Source: Halomonas sp. M4R1S46 (GTDB lineage Bacteria > Pseudomonadota > Gammaproteobacteria > Pseudomonadales > Halomonadaceae). From it: a DNA stretch of 64,000 nucleotides. The notes below the pieces were generated by a model. That model made no database searches, was not told where the DNA came from, and saw only the letters and a list, made by a program, of their open reading frames with translations. Made by a program: the position numbers and the translations under genes. The stretch lies in NCBI RefSeq assembly GCF_025725685.1, contig NZ_CP107008.1, positions 2,728,001-2,792,000 on the forward strand, written 5' to 3'. Position 1 is the first letter of the stretch. Each line of letters begins with the position of its first letter. Below, in pieces: positions 34,708 through 42,675 of the stretch.

Positions 34708-35787
34708 TCAGCCGTTGCGGATGGCCACCTTGAGCACCCCGTCGCGCTGGTGGGCGAAGAGGTCGTAGGCCTCGACGATCTGTTCCAGCCCGTAGCGGTG
34801 AGTCACCAGCGGCCTCAGGTCGAGCCGGCCACCACCGAGGATCTGCATCAGCCGGCGCATGCGCTCCTTGCCGCCGGGACACAGCGAGGTGACGATGCGA
34901 TTGTCGCCGAGACCGGCGCTGAAGGCAGCCAGCGGGATGGTCAGGTCCTCGGCGTAGACGCCGAGGCTGGAGAGCGTGCCGCCGGGCTTGAGCACGCGCA
35001 GGGCGTTCTCGAAGGTGACCTGCAGGCCCAGCGCCTCGATGGAGGCATCCACGCCGCGGCCGCCGGTGAGCCGCAGGATTTCGTCGACCACGTCCACCCG
35101 GCGATAGTCGAGCACCACGTCGGCTCCCAGCTGGCGCGCCATGGCCAGGCGCTCGTCCACGCCGTCCACGGCGATGATCAGCCCGGCGCCGCGCAGCCGG
35201 GCCCCGGCGGTGGCGCACAGCCCGATGGGGCCCTGGGCGAATACCGCCACCGTGTCGCCGATGCGGATATCGGCCGACTCCGCCCCGGCGAAGCCGGTCG
35301 ACATGATGTCGGGGCACATCAGCACCTGCTCGTCGGTGAGGCCGTCGGGCACCGGGCCGAGGTTGGCCTGGGCATCGGGCACGCGCAGGTACTCGGCCTG
35401 GGCGCCGTCGATGGTGTTGCCGAACCGCCAGCCGCCCATGGGCTTGTAGCCATGGCCGTGGTGGCCACCGTCCTGGGCACTGCAACCGTCCTGGCAGGCA
35501 TAGGAGGTGAAGCTCGGGCAGATGGCGCCGGCGATCACCCGCTGGCCCTCCTCGTAGCCCTTGACGTTGGCGCCGAGCTTCTCGATCACGCCCACCGGCT
35601 CGTGGCCGATGGTCAGTCCCTTCTCGACCGGGTACTCGCCCTTGAGGATATGCACGTCGGTGCCGCAGATGGTGGTAGTGGTCACGCGCATCAGGGCGTC
35701 GTCGGGACCGATCTCGGGAACCGGCTTGTCGTCGATCTCGATGCGGCCGGGCTCGACGAAGATGGCGGCTTTCATCATGGCGGGCAT
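34708..35787 (-). CDS. Zinc-dependent alcohol dehydrogenase (MDR family)
   Basis: About 359 aa from MPAMMKAAIFVEPGRIEIDD. TTICGTDVHILKG gives the catalytic zinc Cys41, GHEPVG gives His62 and Glu63, and VFAQGPIGLCATAGARLRGA is the NAD(P) Rossmann loop. The set of conserved phrases (GGWRFGNTIDGAQAEYLRVP, DIMSTGFAGAE) resembles secondary-alcohol or isopropanol-type dehydrogenases. I chose this ATG because GAGGA lies 7 bases upstream. Longer in-frame starts up to 35841 lack that. Confidence 0.9.
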   Translation of the reverse strand: MPAMMKAAIFVEPGRIEIDDKPVPEIGPDDALMRVTTTTICGTDVHILKGEYPVEKGLTIGHEPVGVIEKLGANVKGYEEGQRVIAGAICPSFTSYACQDGCSAQDGGHHGHGYKPMGGWRFGNTIDGAQAEYLRVPDAQANLGPVPDGLTDEQVLMCPDIMSTGFAGAESADIRIGDTVAVFAQGPIGLCATAGARLRGAGLIIAVDGVDERLAMARQLGADVVLDYRRVDVVDEILRLTGGRGVDASIEALGLQVTFENALRVLKPGGTLSSLGVYAEDLTIPLAAFSAGLGDNRIVTSLCPGGKERMRRLMQILGGGRLDLRPLVTHRYGLEQIVEAYDLFAHQRDGVLKVAIRNG

Positions 35788-36012
35788 GGGCGAGTCCTCG
35801 TTCAGGGCTGGTAAGTTCATCACACCATAGTCGGCGGCCATGACAATTGCCCTGCATCAAGCTTGGCGCTGGAGCTTCGCCACGACGGAGACGTCAGCGC
35901 TCTCGTGCCCATGCCGCACCGTGGCCGACGACCGGTCCTTCCCGCGGACGAGGGAAACGCCTACCCTGCCTATGCATCGCCGCCCCACCCGATCCTCGAT
36001 CAAGGACCCCGC

Positions 36013-36927
36013 ATGTCCCCGGCCGATACCCTTCGCCTGATCCTGCTCTCCTCGCTGTGGGGGATGTCGTTCATCTTCATGCGCGTGGCGGTGCCCGAGT
36101 TCGGTCCGGTGCCCTTGATCCTGGTACGCATGGGCGTGGGCGCACTGCTGATGCTGCCCCTGCTGCTGGGGCGGCACTACCTGCGCCAGGTGTGGGAAAA
36201 CAGGGGCAAGCTGATGGTGCTCGGCCTGGTCAACCATGTGCTGCCCTTCTCGCTGCTGGCGCTCGCCACCACGCGGCTCGAGGCCGGCTTCACCTCGCTG
36301 ATCAACGCCACCACGCCGCTGTTCACCGCCCTGCTGGGGGCGCTGTTCTTCGCCACGCCGGTGCCGCGCCGCCAGTACCTGGGCCTGGCCCTGGCCTTCC
36401 TCGGCGTCTATGTGCTCTCCGCCGACCGGCTGGACTTCGCCCTGGGCGGCGATGGCTGGTTCATCCTCGCCGTGCTGGGCGCCACCCTCTGCTACGGCAT
36501 CGCCACCAACTTCTCGAAGACCTACCTGACCCACCTGCCGGTGCGGGTGCTGGCCGCCGGCAGCTGTGCCATGTCGGCGCTGATCCTGCTGCTGCCCGGC
36601 CTGTGGCTGTGGCCCGAGGCCCCCATCAGCGCGCTGGGCTGGGGCAACGGCCTGGCGCTGGCAGTCTTCAGCACCACCGTGGCCTTCCTGCTCTATTTCG
36701 GATTAATCGCCAGCGCCGGGGCCACCGCCACCTCCACCGTCACCTTCCTGGTGCCGGTCAGCGCCCTGCTGTGGGGCTACCTGCTGCTCGACGAGACCCT
36801 GAGCCTGCAGGTCCTCGCCGGCATGGCCATCACCCTGACCGGCACGGCCATCGCCACCCGCATGATCCGGCTGCGTCGTCCTGCGCCGCGCCGCATTGAG
36901 CCTCCCGGCGGCGAGCCCCTAGACTGA
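36013..36927 (+). CDS. DMT-superfamily (EamA) permease
   Basis: A 304-aa membrane protein starting MSPADTLRLILLSSLWGMSF, with about ten hydrophobic helices and two EamA repeats. The second repeat contains STTVAFLLYFGLIASAGATATSTVTFLVPV and the end LSLQVLAGMAITLTGTAIATR. Such carriers export amino acids or metabolites, and the substrate here is unknown. The ATG follows AAGGA by 6 bases. A frame from 35863 has unrelated sequence before this start. Confidence 0.88.
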   Translation: MSPADTLRLILLSSLWGMSFIFMRVAVPEFGPVPLILVRMGVGALLMLPLLLGRHYLRQVWENRGKLMVLGLVNHVLPFSLLALATTRLEAGFTSLINATTPLFTALLGALFFATPVPRRQYLGLALAFLGVYVLSADRLDFALGGDGWFILAVLGATLCYGIATNFSKTYLTHLPVRVLAAGSCAMSALILLLPGLWLWPEAPISALGWGNGLALAVFSTTVAFLLYFGLIASAGATATSTVTFLVPVSALLWGYLLLDETLSLQVLAGMAITLTGTAIATRMIRLRRPAPRRIEPPGGEPLD

Positions 36928-36963
36928 AGCCGTGTCGTCTCCGCTGGCCACCGGGGCCACGCC

Positions 36964-37722
36964 ATGGCCATCGCCCGCTTCCGCTTCCATGCCGAGCTGA
37001 ACGATTTCCTGCCGCCGGAGCGGCGGGAGCGCCGCTTCGCCTACCCCTTCGATCGCCAGGCCGCCATCAAGGATGCCATCGAGGCCCTGGGCGTGCCCCA
37101 CCCCGAGGTGAACGTCATCCTGGTGGACGGCGCCTCGGTGGGCTTCGACCACCGCCTGCGGGACGGCGACCGGGTGGACGTCTATCCCGCCGGCGCGGCC
37201 GTGCCGGGGCGTGCCCCACGCCGACTTCGTCCGCCCTTGCCCCATCCCCTGCGCTTCCTGCTCGACGTCCACCTGGGGCGCCTGGCCCGCTACCTGCGCC
37301 TGCTGGGCTTCGACTGCCGCTATCATCACCGGGCCGGCGACGCCGAGCTCGCCGCCCGAGCCGAGCGGGAGGGGCGCATCCTGCTGACCCGGGATCGCAA
37401 CCTGCTCAAGCGCAAGCGCGTCGCGCTCGGCCGTTTCGTGCGCGCCGACGATCCCTTCATCCAGCTCGAGGAGGTCGCCCGCGCCTTCTCGCTGCTCGGC
37501 GAACTGGCGCCCTTCACCCGCTGCACGCGCTGCAACGGACGGCTCGCGAGCGTGGACAAGGCCGCCGTCGACCACCACCTCGAGCCGCTGACCCGACGCT
37601 ACGTGGACGACTTCCTGCAGTGCCAGGGCTGTGGCCAGGTCTACTGGCACGGCAGTCACGTGGCCCACATGGAGGCCCTGGTCGATCGGCTCAGGCAACG
37701 CCTTGAAATGCCCGCCCCCTGA
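36964..37722 (+). CDS. Mut7-C RNase domain protein with N-terminal ubiquitin-like domain
   Basis: A 252-aa protein. Residues 1-80 (RFRFHAELNDFLPPERRERR ... LRDGDRVDVYPAG) form the ThiS/MoaD-like ubiquitin fold often joined to Mut7-C. From about 88 comes a PIN-like nuclease domain (LLDVHLGRLARYLRLLGFD with the acidic Asp, and ILLTRDRNLLKRK). It is closed by a zinc ribbon CTRC (about 187) and CQGC (about 220). Predicted RNase, biological target unknown. It lies 36 bases after the permease on the same strand. Confidence 0.88.
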   Translation: MAIARFRFHAELNDFLPPERRERRFAYPFDRQAAIKDAIEALGVPHPEVNVILVDGASVGFDHRLRDGDRVDVYPAGAAVPGRAPRRLRPPLPHPLRFLLDVHLGRLARYLRLLGFDCRYHHRAGDAELAARAEREGRILLTRDRNLLKRKRVALGRFVRADDPFIQLEEVARAFSLLGELAPFTRCTRCNGRLASVDKAAVDHHLEPLTRRYVDDFLQCQGCGQVYWHGSHVAHMEALVDRLRQRLEMPAP

Positions 37723-37780
37723 CCACCACAGTAGATAACAGCCCCGTCTCTCAGGGACCGAGCCCGGACATCCGTCACCC

Positions 37781-37850
37781 GATGGGGGCTCGCCAGGAGG
37801 ATCGTCAGCTTGCTTTGCCCCCATCGCATCAAGGCTTGCCCCGCCAAGCC
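37781..37850 (+). promoter_or_regulatory. Structured leader of ectD with two hairpins
   Basis: GATGGGGGC (37781-37789) pairs perfectly with GCCCCCATC (37817-37825) across 27 nt. Directly after, GGCTTG (37833-37838) pairs with CAAGCC (37845-37850) and ends at the ribosome-binding site AGGAGG (37851-37856). The second hairpin could hide or frame the ribosome-binding site. I see no clear -35/-10 pair nearby. Confidence 0.45.
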
Positions 37851-37864
37851 AGGAGGTAGAGCAG

Positions 37865-38815
37865 ATGCGTGATCGCCAGGACCGCTACCCCACCCGCCTC
37901 GAGGACCATGCTGCGGCCTTCCCTCGGAACGAGCCCGTGGTCCACTCCCGCAACCAGCGGCGCTGGGAAGGGCCCCTCGACGAGGTGGCCCTGTCGCGCT
38001 ACGAGCGCGACGGCTTCCTGTGGTTCAACGGCTTCTTTTCCCGGGACATCACCGAGCCCTTCTTCGAGGAACTGCGCCAGATGGCCCGCGACGACGCCCT
38101 GATGGACTCCGAGCAGGTCATCCAGGACCCCCATAGCGGCGCCATCCGTTCGGTGTTCGGCATGCACGAGCTCTCCGCGCGCTTCGACCGCCTGACCCGG
38201 GACCCGCGCATCCTCGGCATGGTGCGCCAGCTGCTCGGCAGCGAGGTCTATATCCATCAATCCCGCATCAACGACAAGTTCGGCTTCCAGGGCAGCGGGT
38301 TCGACTGGCACTCCGACTTCGAGACCTGGCATGCCGAGGACGGCATGCCGCAGATGCGCGCGGTGAGCGCCTCCTTGATGCTCACCGAGAACAACGAGTT
38401 CAACGGGCCGCTGATGCTGATCCCCGGCTCCCACCGCCACTTCGTGCCCTGTGTGGGGGAGACCCCGGCGATGAACTGGAAGGAATCCCTGAAGGCCCAG
38501 AAGATCGGCGTGCCGGACCGGCAGGCGCTGGCCCGGCTGGCCGAGCATGGCGGCATCCAGGCGCCCAAGGGGCCAGCCGGCTCGCTGCTGCTGTTCGAGT
38601 GCAACACCCTGCATGCCTCGAACGAGAACATGTCGCCCTGGCCGCGCTCCAACCTGTTCTTCGTCTACAACAGCGTGGACAACCCCCTGGAGGAGCCCTT
38701 CGCCGCCCCCATGCGCCGCCCCGAATTTCTGGGGGCCCGGGAGAACACCGCGGCGCTGACCATGCACGACGCCTTCCCCGAACTGGCGGGTCAGGGGGTC
38801 GCCCCCCTGCAATGA
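37865..38815 (+). CDS. ectD: Ectoine 5-hydroxylase
   Basis: A 316-aa non-heme Fe(II)/2-oxoglutarate dioxygenase that converts ectoine to 5-hydroxyectoine. The EctD signature is complete: FGFQGSGFDWHSDFETWHAE holds Fe ligands His149 and Asp151, and NTLHASNENMSPWPRSN supplies the distal His (about 250) and the 2OG-binding Arg. PLMLIPGSHRHFV is also typical. AGGAGG lies 8 bases upstream of the ATG. The gene is apart from any ectABC cluster, as known for several Halomonas species, and is preceded by a structured leader. Confidence 0.96.
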   Translation: MRDRQDRYPTRLEDHAAAFPRNEPVVHSRNQRRWEGPLDEVALSRYERDGFLWFNGFFSRDITEPFFEELRQMARDDALMDSEQVIQDPHSGAIRSVFGMHELSARFDRLTRDPRILGMVRQLLGSEVYIHQSRINDKFGFQGSGFDWHSDFETWHAEDGMPQMRAVSASLMLTENNEFNGPLMLIPGSHRHFVPCVGETPAMNWKESLKAQKIGVPDRQALARLAEHGGIQAPKGPAGSLLLFECNTLHASNENMSPWPRSNLFFVYNSVDNPLEEPFAAPMRRPEFLGARENTAALTMHDAFPELAGQGVAPLQ

Positions 38816-38832
38816 GCCGGGCCGGAACGTGG

Positions 38833-38860
38833 CCGGCCGTGGCGTCTTCGCCACGGCCGG
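38833..38860. terminator. Bidirectional terminator-like hairpin between ectD and the enoyl-CoA hydratase gene
   Basis: CCGGCCGTGGCG-TCTT-CGCCACGGCCGG: a perfect 12-bp stem with a four-base loop, centred between the two convergent genes. T-runs are lacking on both sides, so it may work as an attenuating hairpin or mRNA end protector. Confidence 0.6.
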
Positions 38861-38884
38861 TAGACTGTCGAGGGCGGGGCCGGC

Positions 38885-39658
38885 TCAGAAGTTCGGCTGG
38901 CGCTTCTCGACGAAGGCGGCCATGCCCTCCTTCTGCTCCTCGCCGGCGAAGCACAGCGCGAACAGGCTGGTCTCCAGCGCCAGGGCGCTGTCGAGGTCCT
39001 GGTCCATGCCGTCGTGCACCGCCTGCTTGGCCCCACGCACCGCCTGCGGGCCGTTGCCGCCCAGTTGCCTGGTCAGCTCCCCCGCGTAGTCCTCGAGCTC
39101 GGCCTGGGGCATCACCCGGTTGACCAGGCCGATGCGCAGCGCCTCATGGGCATCGATCTTGCGGCCGGTGGTGACCAGATCCAGGGCCATGGCCGGACCG
39201 ACCCGGCGCGGCAGGCGCTGGGTGCCACCGAAGCCCGGGATCACCCCGAGCAGCGCCTCGGGCTGGCCGAAGACGGCGTTGTCGCTGGCCACCGCCCAGT
39301 CGCAGGCCAGGGCCAGCTCGCAGCCCCCCCCCAGGCAGAAGCCGTTGACCAGGGCCACCACCGGCACCGGCAGGGTCTCCAGGCGCTTGATGGTGCGCAG
39401 GGCCTGGCCGGCGAAGGCCCGCGCCTGCTCCGGGGTCTTGTCCTTCATCTCGGCGATGTCGGCGCCGGCGACGAAGGATTTCTCCCCGGCGCCGGTGATC
39501 AGCACGGCCCGCAGGTCGTCGCGGGCCTCCAGCTCGACCAGGACCGTCTCGAGTCCGGCGATCACCTCGCTGTTCAGGGCATTGAGCGCCTTGGGACGGT
39601 TGATGGTCAGGCGCACGACGCCGGCGTTGTCCTGCATCTCGATCAGTTGCTCGCTCAT
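38885..39658 (-). CDS. Enoyl-CoA hydratase / crotonase
   Basis: A 257-aa crotonase. AGADIAEM is the oxyanion-loop segment. NGFCLGGGCELALACD carries Glu114 and GQPEALLGVIPGFGGTQRLPR carries Glu134, the two catalytic glutamates 20 residues apart as in rat crotonase. It hydrates 2-enoyl-CoA in beta-oxidation or the 3-hydroxybutyryl-CoA route. It is the last gene of a group with a 3-hydroxyacyl-CoA dehydrogenase and an acyl-CoA dehydrogenase. Confidence 0.93.
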   Translation of the reverse strand: MSEQLIEMQDNAGVVRLTINRPKALNALNSEVIAGLETVLVELEARDDLRAVLITGAGEKSFVAGADIAEMKDKTPEQARAFAGQALRTIKRLETLPVPVVALVNGFCLGGGCELALACDWAVASDNAVFGQPEALLGVIPGFGGTQRLPRRVGPAMALDLVTTGRKIDAHEALRIGLVNRVMPQAELEDYAGELTRQLGGNGPQAVRGAKQAVHDGMDQDLDSALALETSLFALCFAGEEQKEGMAAFVEKRQPNF

Positions 39659-39744
39659 GGGGCCTCCTCGGCTGGTGGGGGGACGGGCTACCGCCTCACC
39701 CTAGCGAACGCTTGGTTGGTCGGCAATCCCGCCTTTTGTCGGCC

Positions 39745-40593
39745 TCACGAATAGGTATGGAAACCGCGGCCGCTCTTGCGACCCAGGTAGCCGGCATCGA
39801 CCATGCGCTTGAGCAGCGGGCAGGGCCGGTACTTGGGGTCGCCGAAGCCGTCCTGCAGCACCTCCATGATCGCCAGGCAGACATCGAGGCCGATCAGGTC
39901 GGCCAGGGCCAGCGGCCCCAGGGGATGGGCGGCGCCGAGCTTCATGGCCTCGTCCACGGCCTCGGGAGTGGCCGCCCCCTCCTGCACCAGGAAGGCCGCC
40001 TCGTTGATCATCGGTACCAGCAGGCGGTTGACCGCGAACCCCGGGGAGTCGCCCACCGGTACGGCGGTCTTGCCCAGCGCCTCGGCAAGCCGCCCGATGC
40101 GCGCCACGGTCGCATCCGAGGTCTGCTCGGCGCGGATCACCTCGACGAGCTTCAGCACCGGGACCGGGTTGAAGAAGTGCATGCCCACCACCCGCTCGGG
40201 GCGCTCGCAGACGGCGGCGAGGCGGGTCAGCGACAGCGAGGAGGTGTTGGAGGCGAGGATGGCGTCGCCGGTCAGGTGGCTGAGATCGCGGAACAGCTTC
40301 TCCTTGAGCGCTGGCTGCTCCGGGGCCGCCTCGATGATCACCTCGCAGTCGGCCAGGGCATCCAGCGTCGTGCTGGTGGCGAGGCGACCCAGGGCGGTGT
40401 CCTTGTCGGCCTCGGCCAGCTTGTCCTTGGCCACCAGCTTGCCCAGGCCCTTGTCGATGGCGCCCCGGGCACGCTCGAGCTGGGCGTCGGCCACGTCGTA
40501 GAGCTGGACCGGGAAGCCGCTGGTGACCAGCACCTGGGCGATGCCATGCCCCATGGTCCCGGCGCCGACCACGCCGATCGGTTGTTGGCTCAT
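39745..40593 (-). CDS. 3-hydroxybutyryl-CoA dehydrogenase
   Basis: A 282-aa NAD-dependent enzyme of the PaaH/Hbd type. GVVGAGTMGHGIAQV (GxGxxG, residues 10-15), the catalytic His in GMHFFNPVPVLKLVEV and a C-terminal dimerisation domain with DLIGLDVC are present. It interconverts 3-hydroxyacyl-CoA and 3-oxoacyl-CoA. It lies 86 bases upstream of the enoyl-CoA hydratase on the same strand. The stub of an acyl-CoA synthetase precedes it. Confidence 0.94.
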   Translation of the reverse strand: MSQQPIGVVGAGTMGHGIAQVLVTSGFPVQLYDVADAQLERARGAIDKGLGKLVAKDKLAEADKDTALGRLATSTTLDALADCEVIIEAAPEQPALKEKLFRDLSHLTGDAILASNTSSLSLTRLAAVCERPERVVGMHFFNPVPVLKLVEVIRAEQTSDATVARIGRLAEALGKTAVPVGDSPGFAVNRLLVPMINEAAFLVQEGAATPEAVDEAMKLGAAHPLGPLALADLIGLDVCLAIMEVLQDGFGDPKYRPCPLLKRMVDAGYLGRKSGRGFHTYS

Positions 40594-40644
40594 TGCTGCA
40601 CTCTCCTGTTCGGGGGTAAGGAACCGTGTGTCGCGTCCTGCAGG

Positions 40645-40735
40645 TTACCGGTTGCGCGCCTCCTCGCGCAGCACGAACTTGTGGATCTTGCCGATGGACG
40701 TCTTGGGCGGCTCATTGAAGTTCTCCGCCTTCGCT
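40645..40735 (-). pseudogene. C-terminal remnant of an AMP-forming acyl-CoA synthetase
   Basis: On the minus strand about 25 codons read ENFNEPPKTSIGKIHKFVLR and end REEARNR, stop TAA at 40647-40645. PKTSIGKIHK is the A10 motif of AMP-dependent acyl-CoA synthetases with the catalytic Lys. Nothing of the preceding 500 residues is left. The sequence before it belongs to no recognisable frame and the acyl-CoA dehydrogenase stop lies 51 bases upstream. A large in-locus deletion is the simplest reading. Confidence 0.75.
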
Positions 40736-40786
40736 CGGGACGGCGCGAGACGGAAGGACCGCCGGCCAGGGGCCGGCGAGCGGGGC

Positions 40787-42592
40787 TCAGAAACTGGCCG
40801 GGTCGAGGTCGGCCAGGCGCGCCATGCCGGCCTCGATCCCCGCCAGCTGGGCGCGGCCGAGGGGCAGCCAGTGACGCAGCGCGAAGTCGGCGCTGGCCAG
40901 CTTGGCGCGATAGAAGGGGTCGGAGCTGCCCTCGGCCAGGGCGGCTTCGGCCTTGAGGGCGGCGCGGCCCATCTGCCAGGCGCAGAGCACATGCCCGGTC
41001 AGCGTCAGGAAGGGCGTGGCATGGGCCTGGACGGCATCCGGGCCGAGGTCGGGGTCGTGGCTCTGCTCCAGCACCAGCGACGCGGCCAGGCGCAGGTCGG
41101 TGGCGCCGGCGGCCAGGCTCTCGCCGAGGTAGTGCAGGTCCTCGCTGATGGACAGCGCCCTGGCGGTGGCCTCCACCTCGTCGATCAGGCCGTCGAGGGC
41201 GGCGCCACCGTCCCGGGTCAGCTTGCGCCCGGCCAGGTCCAGGGCCTGGATGCCATTGGTGCCCTCGTAGATGGGCGCGATGCGGGCATCGCGCAGCAGC
41301 TGGGCGGCCCCGGTCTCCTCCACATAGCCCATGCCACCATGGACCTGCAGCCCCAGGGAGGCGATGTCCACGGCCTGGTCGGTGGAGAAGGCCTTGACCA
41401 CCGGGATCAGCACGTCGACCCGGGCCTGGGCGGCATGGCGCGCCTCGGCGTCCTCGGCATGGCGCGCCACGTCCATCTGGGCGGCGCAGGTCAGCGCCAG
41501 GGCGCGCAGGGCATCGGTGCGGGCCCGCATGGAGAGCAGCATGCGCTTGACGTCGAGGTGCTCGGCGATCGCGCATTCCTGGCCGCCGCGGGACGCGGGA
41601 CGGCGCCCCTGGGTGCGCTCCAGGGCATGGGCCAGGGCCTGCTGGCAGGCCCGCTCGGCCACGCCGATGCCCTGGAGGCCGACCTTGTGGCGGGCCTCGT
41701 TCATCATGGTGAACATGTGATTCAGGCCGCGGCCGGGCTCGCCGATCCGGTAGCCGATGGCGCCGCCCTGCTCGCCGAAGCTCAGCGTGCAGGTCGGCGA
41801 GCCGTGGATGCCGAGCTTGTGCTCGAGAGAGGTGCAGGTCACGTCGTTGCGCTCGCCGAGGGAGCCGTCGTCGTTGACCAGGAACTTGGGCACCAGGAAC
41901 AGCGAGAGGCCCCGGTTGCCCTGGGGGGCGTCCGGGGTCCTCGCCAGCACCAGGTGCAGGATGTTCTCGGCGCAGTCGTGCTCGCCCCAGGTGATAAAGA
42001 TCTTCTGGCCGGTGAGGCGGTAGTGGTCGCCCTCGGCATCCGGGCAGGGCACCGCCCGGGTGCGCACCCGGGAGAGATCCGACCCCGCCTGGGGCTCGGT
42101 GAGGTTCATGGTACCGGTCCAGCGGCCCTCGACCAGCGGCGCCAGGTAGCGGGCCTGCTGTGCCGCGCTGCCGTGATGGGCCAGGGCCTCGATGGCGCCG
42201 GCGGTGAGCATGGGGCACAGGCCCAGCGCCATGTTGGCGCCATGCAGCATCTCCTGCACGGCGCTGGCCACCACCTCGGGCAGGCCCTGGCCGCCCAGCG
42301 CCTCGGCGACCCCGATGCCGTTCCAGCCGCCCTCGGCGTAGGCGCGATAGGCCTCGGCGAAGCCATCCGGCACCTCGACACCACCGTCCTCGCGCCGGCG
42401 GCAGCCCTGGCGGTCGCCGCCGGCATTGAGGGGCGCCCAGACCGCGCCGGCGAGCCGGGCGGCCTCCTCCAGCACCGCCTCGACCAGCTCGGGGGTGGTC
42501 TCCTCGAAGCCGGGCAGCGATAGCGAGTCGTGCTCGAGGAGTTCCTCGAGCACGAAGCGGACGTCGCGAACGGGAGCGGCGAAGGGGGTCAT
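40787..42592 (-). CDS. Acyl-CoA dehydrogenase, long form with C-terminal extension
   Basis: A 601-aa flavoprotein. MNLTEPQAGSDLSRVRTRA and KIFITWGEHD form the FAD/acyl-CoA middle domain. IYEGTNGIQALDL places the catalytic Glu near residue 443, and LGLQVHGGMGYVEE is typical. The N-terminal 60 residues and the extra C-terminal domain (about 470-601) fit the FadE5/DmdC-like 600-aa branch. It starts beta-oxidation by forming 2-enoyl-CoA. An imperfect palindrome, AGTAG-N5-CTACT, lies 33 bases upstream (42625-42639). Confidence 0.92.
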   Translation of the reverse strand: MTPFAAPVRDVRFVLEELLEHDSLSLPGFEETTPELVEAVLEEAARLAGAVWAPLNAGGDRQGCRRREDGGVEVPDGFAEAYRAYAEGGWNGIGVAEALGGQGLPEVVASAVQEMLHGANMALGLCPMLTAGAIEALAHHGSAAQQARYLAPLVEGRWTGTMNLTEPQAGSDLSRVRTRAVPCPDAEGDHYRLTGQKIFITWGEHDCAENILHLVLARTPDAPQGNRGLSLFLVPKFLVNDDGSLGERNDVTCTSLEHKLGIHGSPTCTLSFGEQGGAIGYRIGEPGRGLNHMFTMMNEARHKVGLQGIGVAERACQQALAHALERTQGRRPASRGGQECAIAEHLDVKRMLLSMRARTDALRALALTCAAQMDVARHAEDAEARHAAQARVDVLIPVVKAFSTDQAVDIASLGLQVHGGMGYVEETGAAQLLRDARIAPIYEGTNGIQALDLAGRKLTRDGGAALDGLIDEVEATARALSISEDLHYLGESLAAGATDLRLAASLVLEQSHDPDLGPDAVQAHATPFLTLTGHVLCAWQMGRAALKAEAALAEGSSDPFYRAKLASADFALRHWLPLGRAQLAGIEAGMARLADLDPASF

Positions 42593-42675
42593 GACGGCAC
42601 CTCAGGAAAAATGATACCGGCGATAGTAGATTTACTACTTCCCGCTAACCATTGGGCCTAGGTCGCATGCCCGTC

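Noticed and set aside
40523..42523. 666-codon plus-strand frame opposite the acyl-CoA dehydrogenase
   Set aside because: Antisense shadow with low-complexity composition and no recognisable domain.
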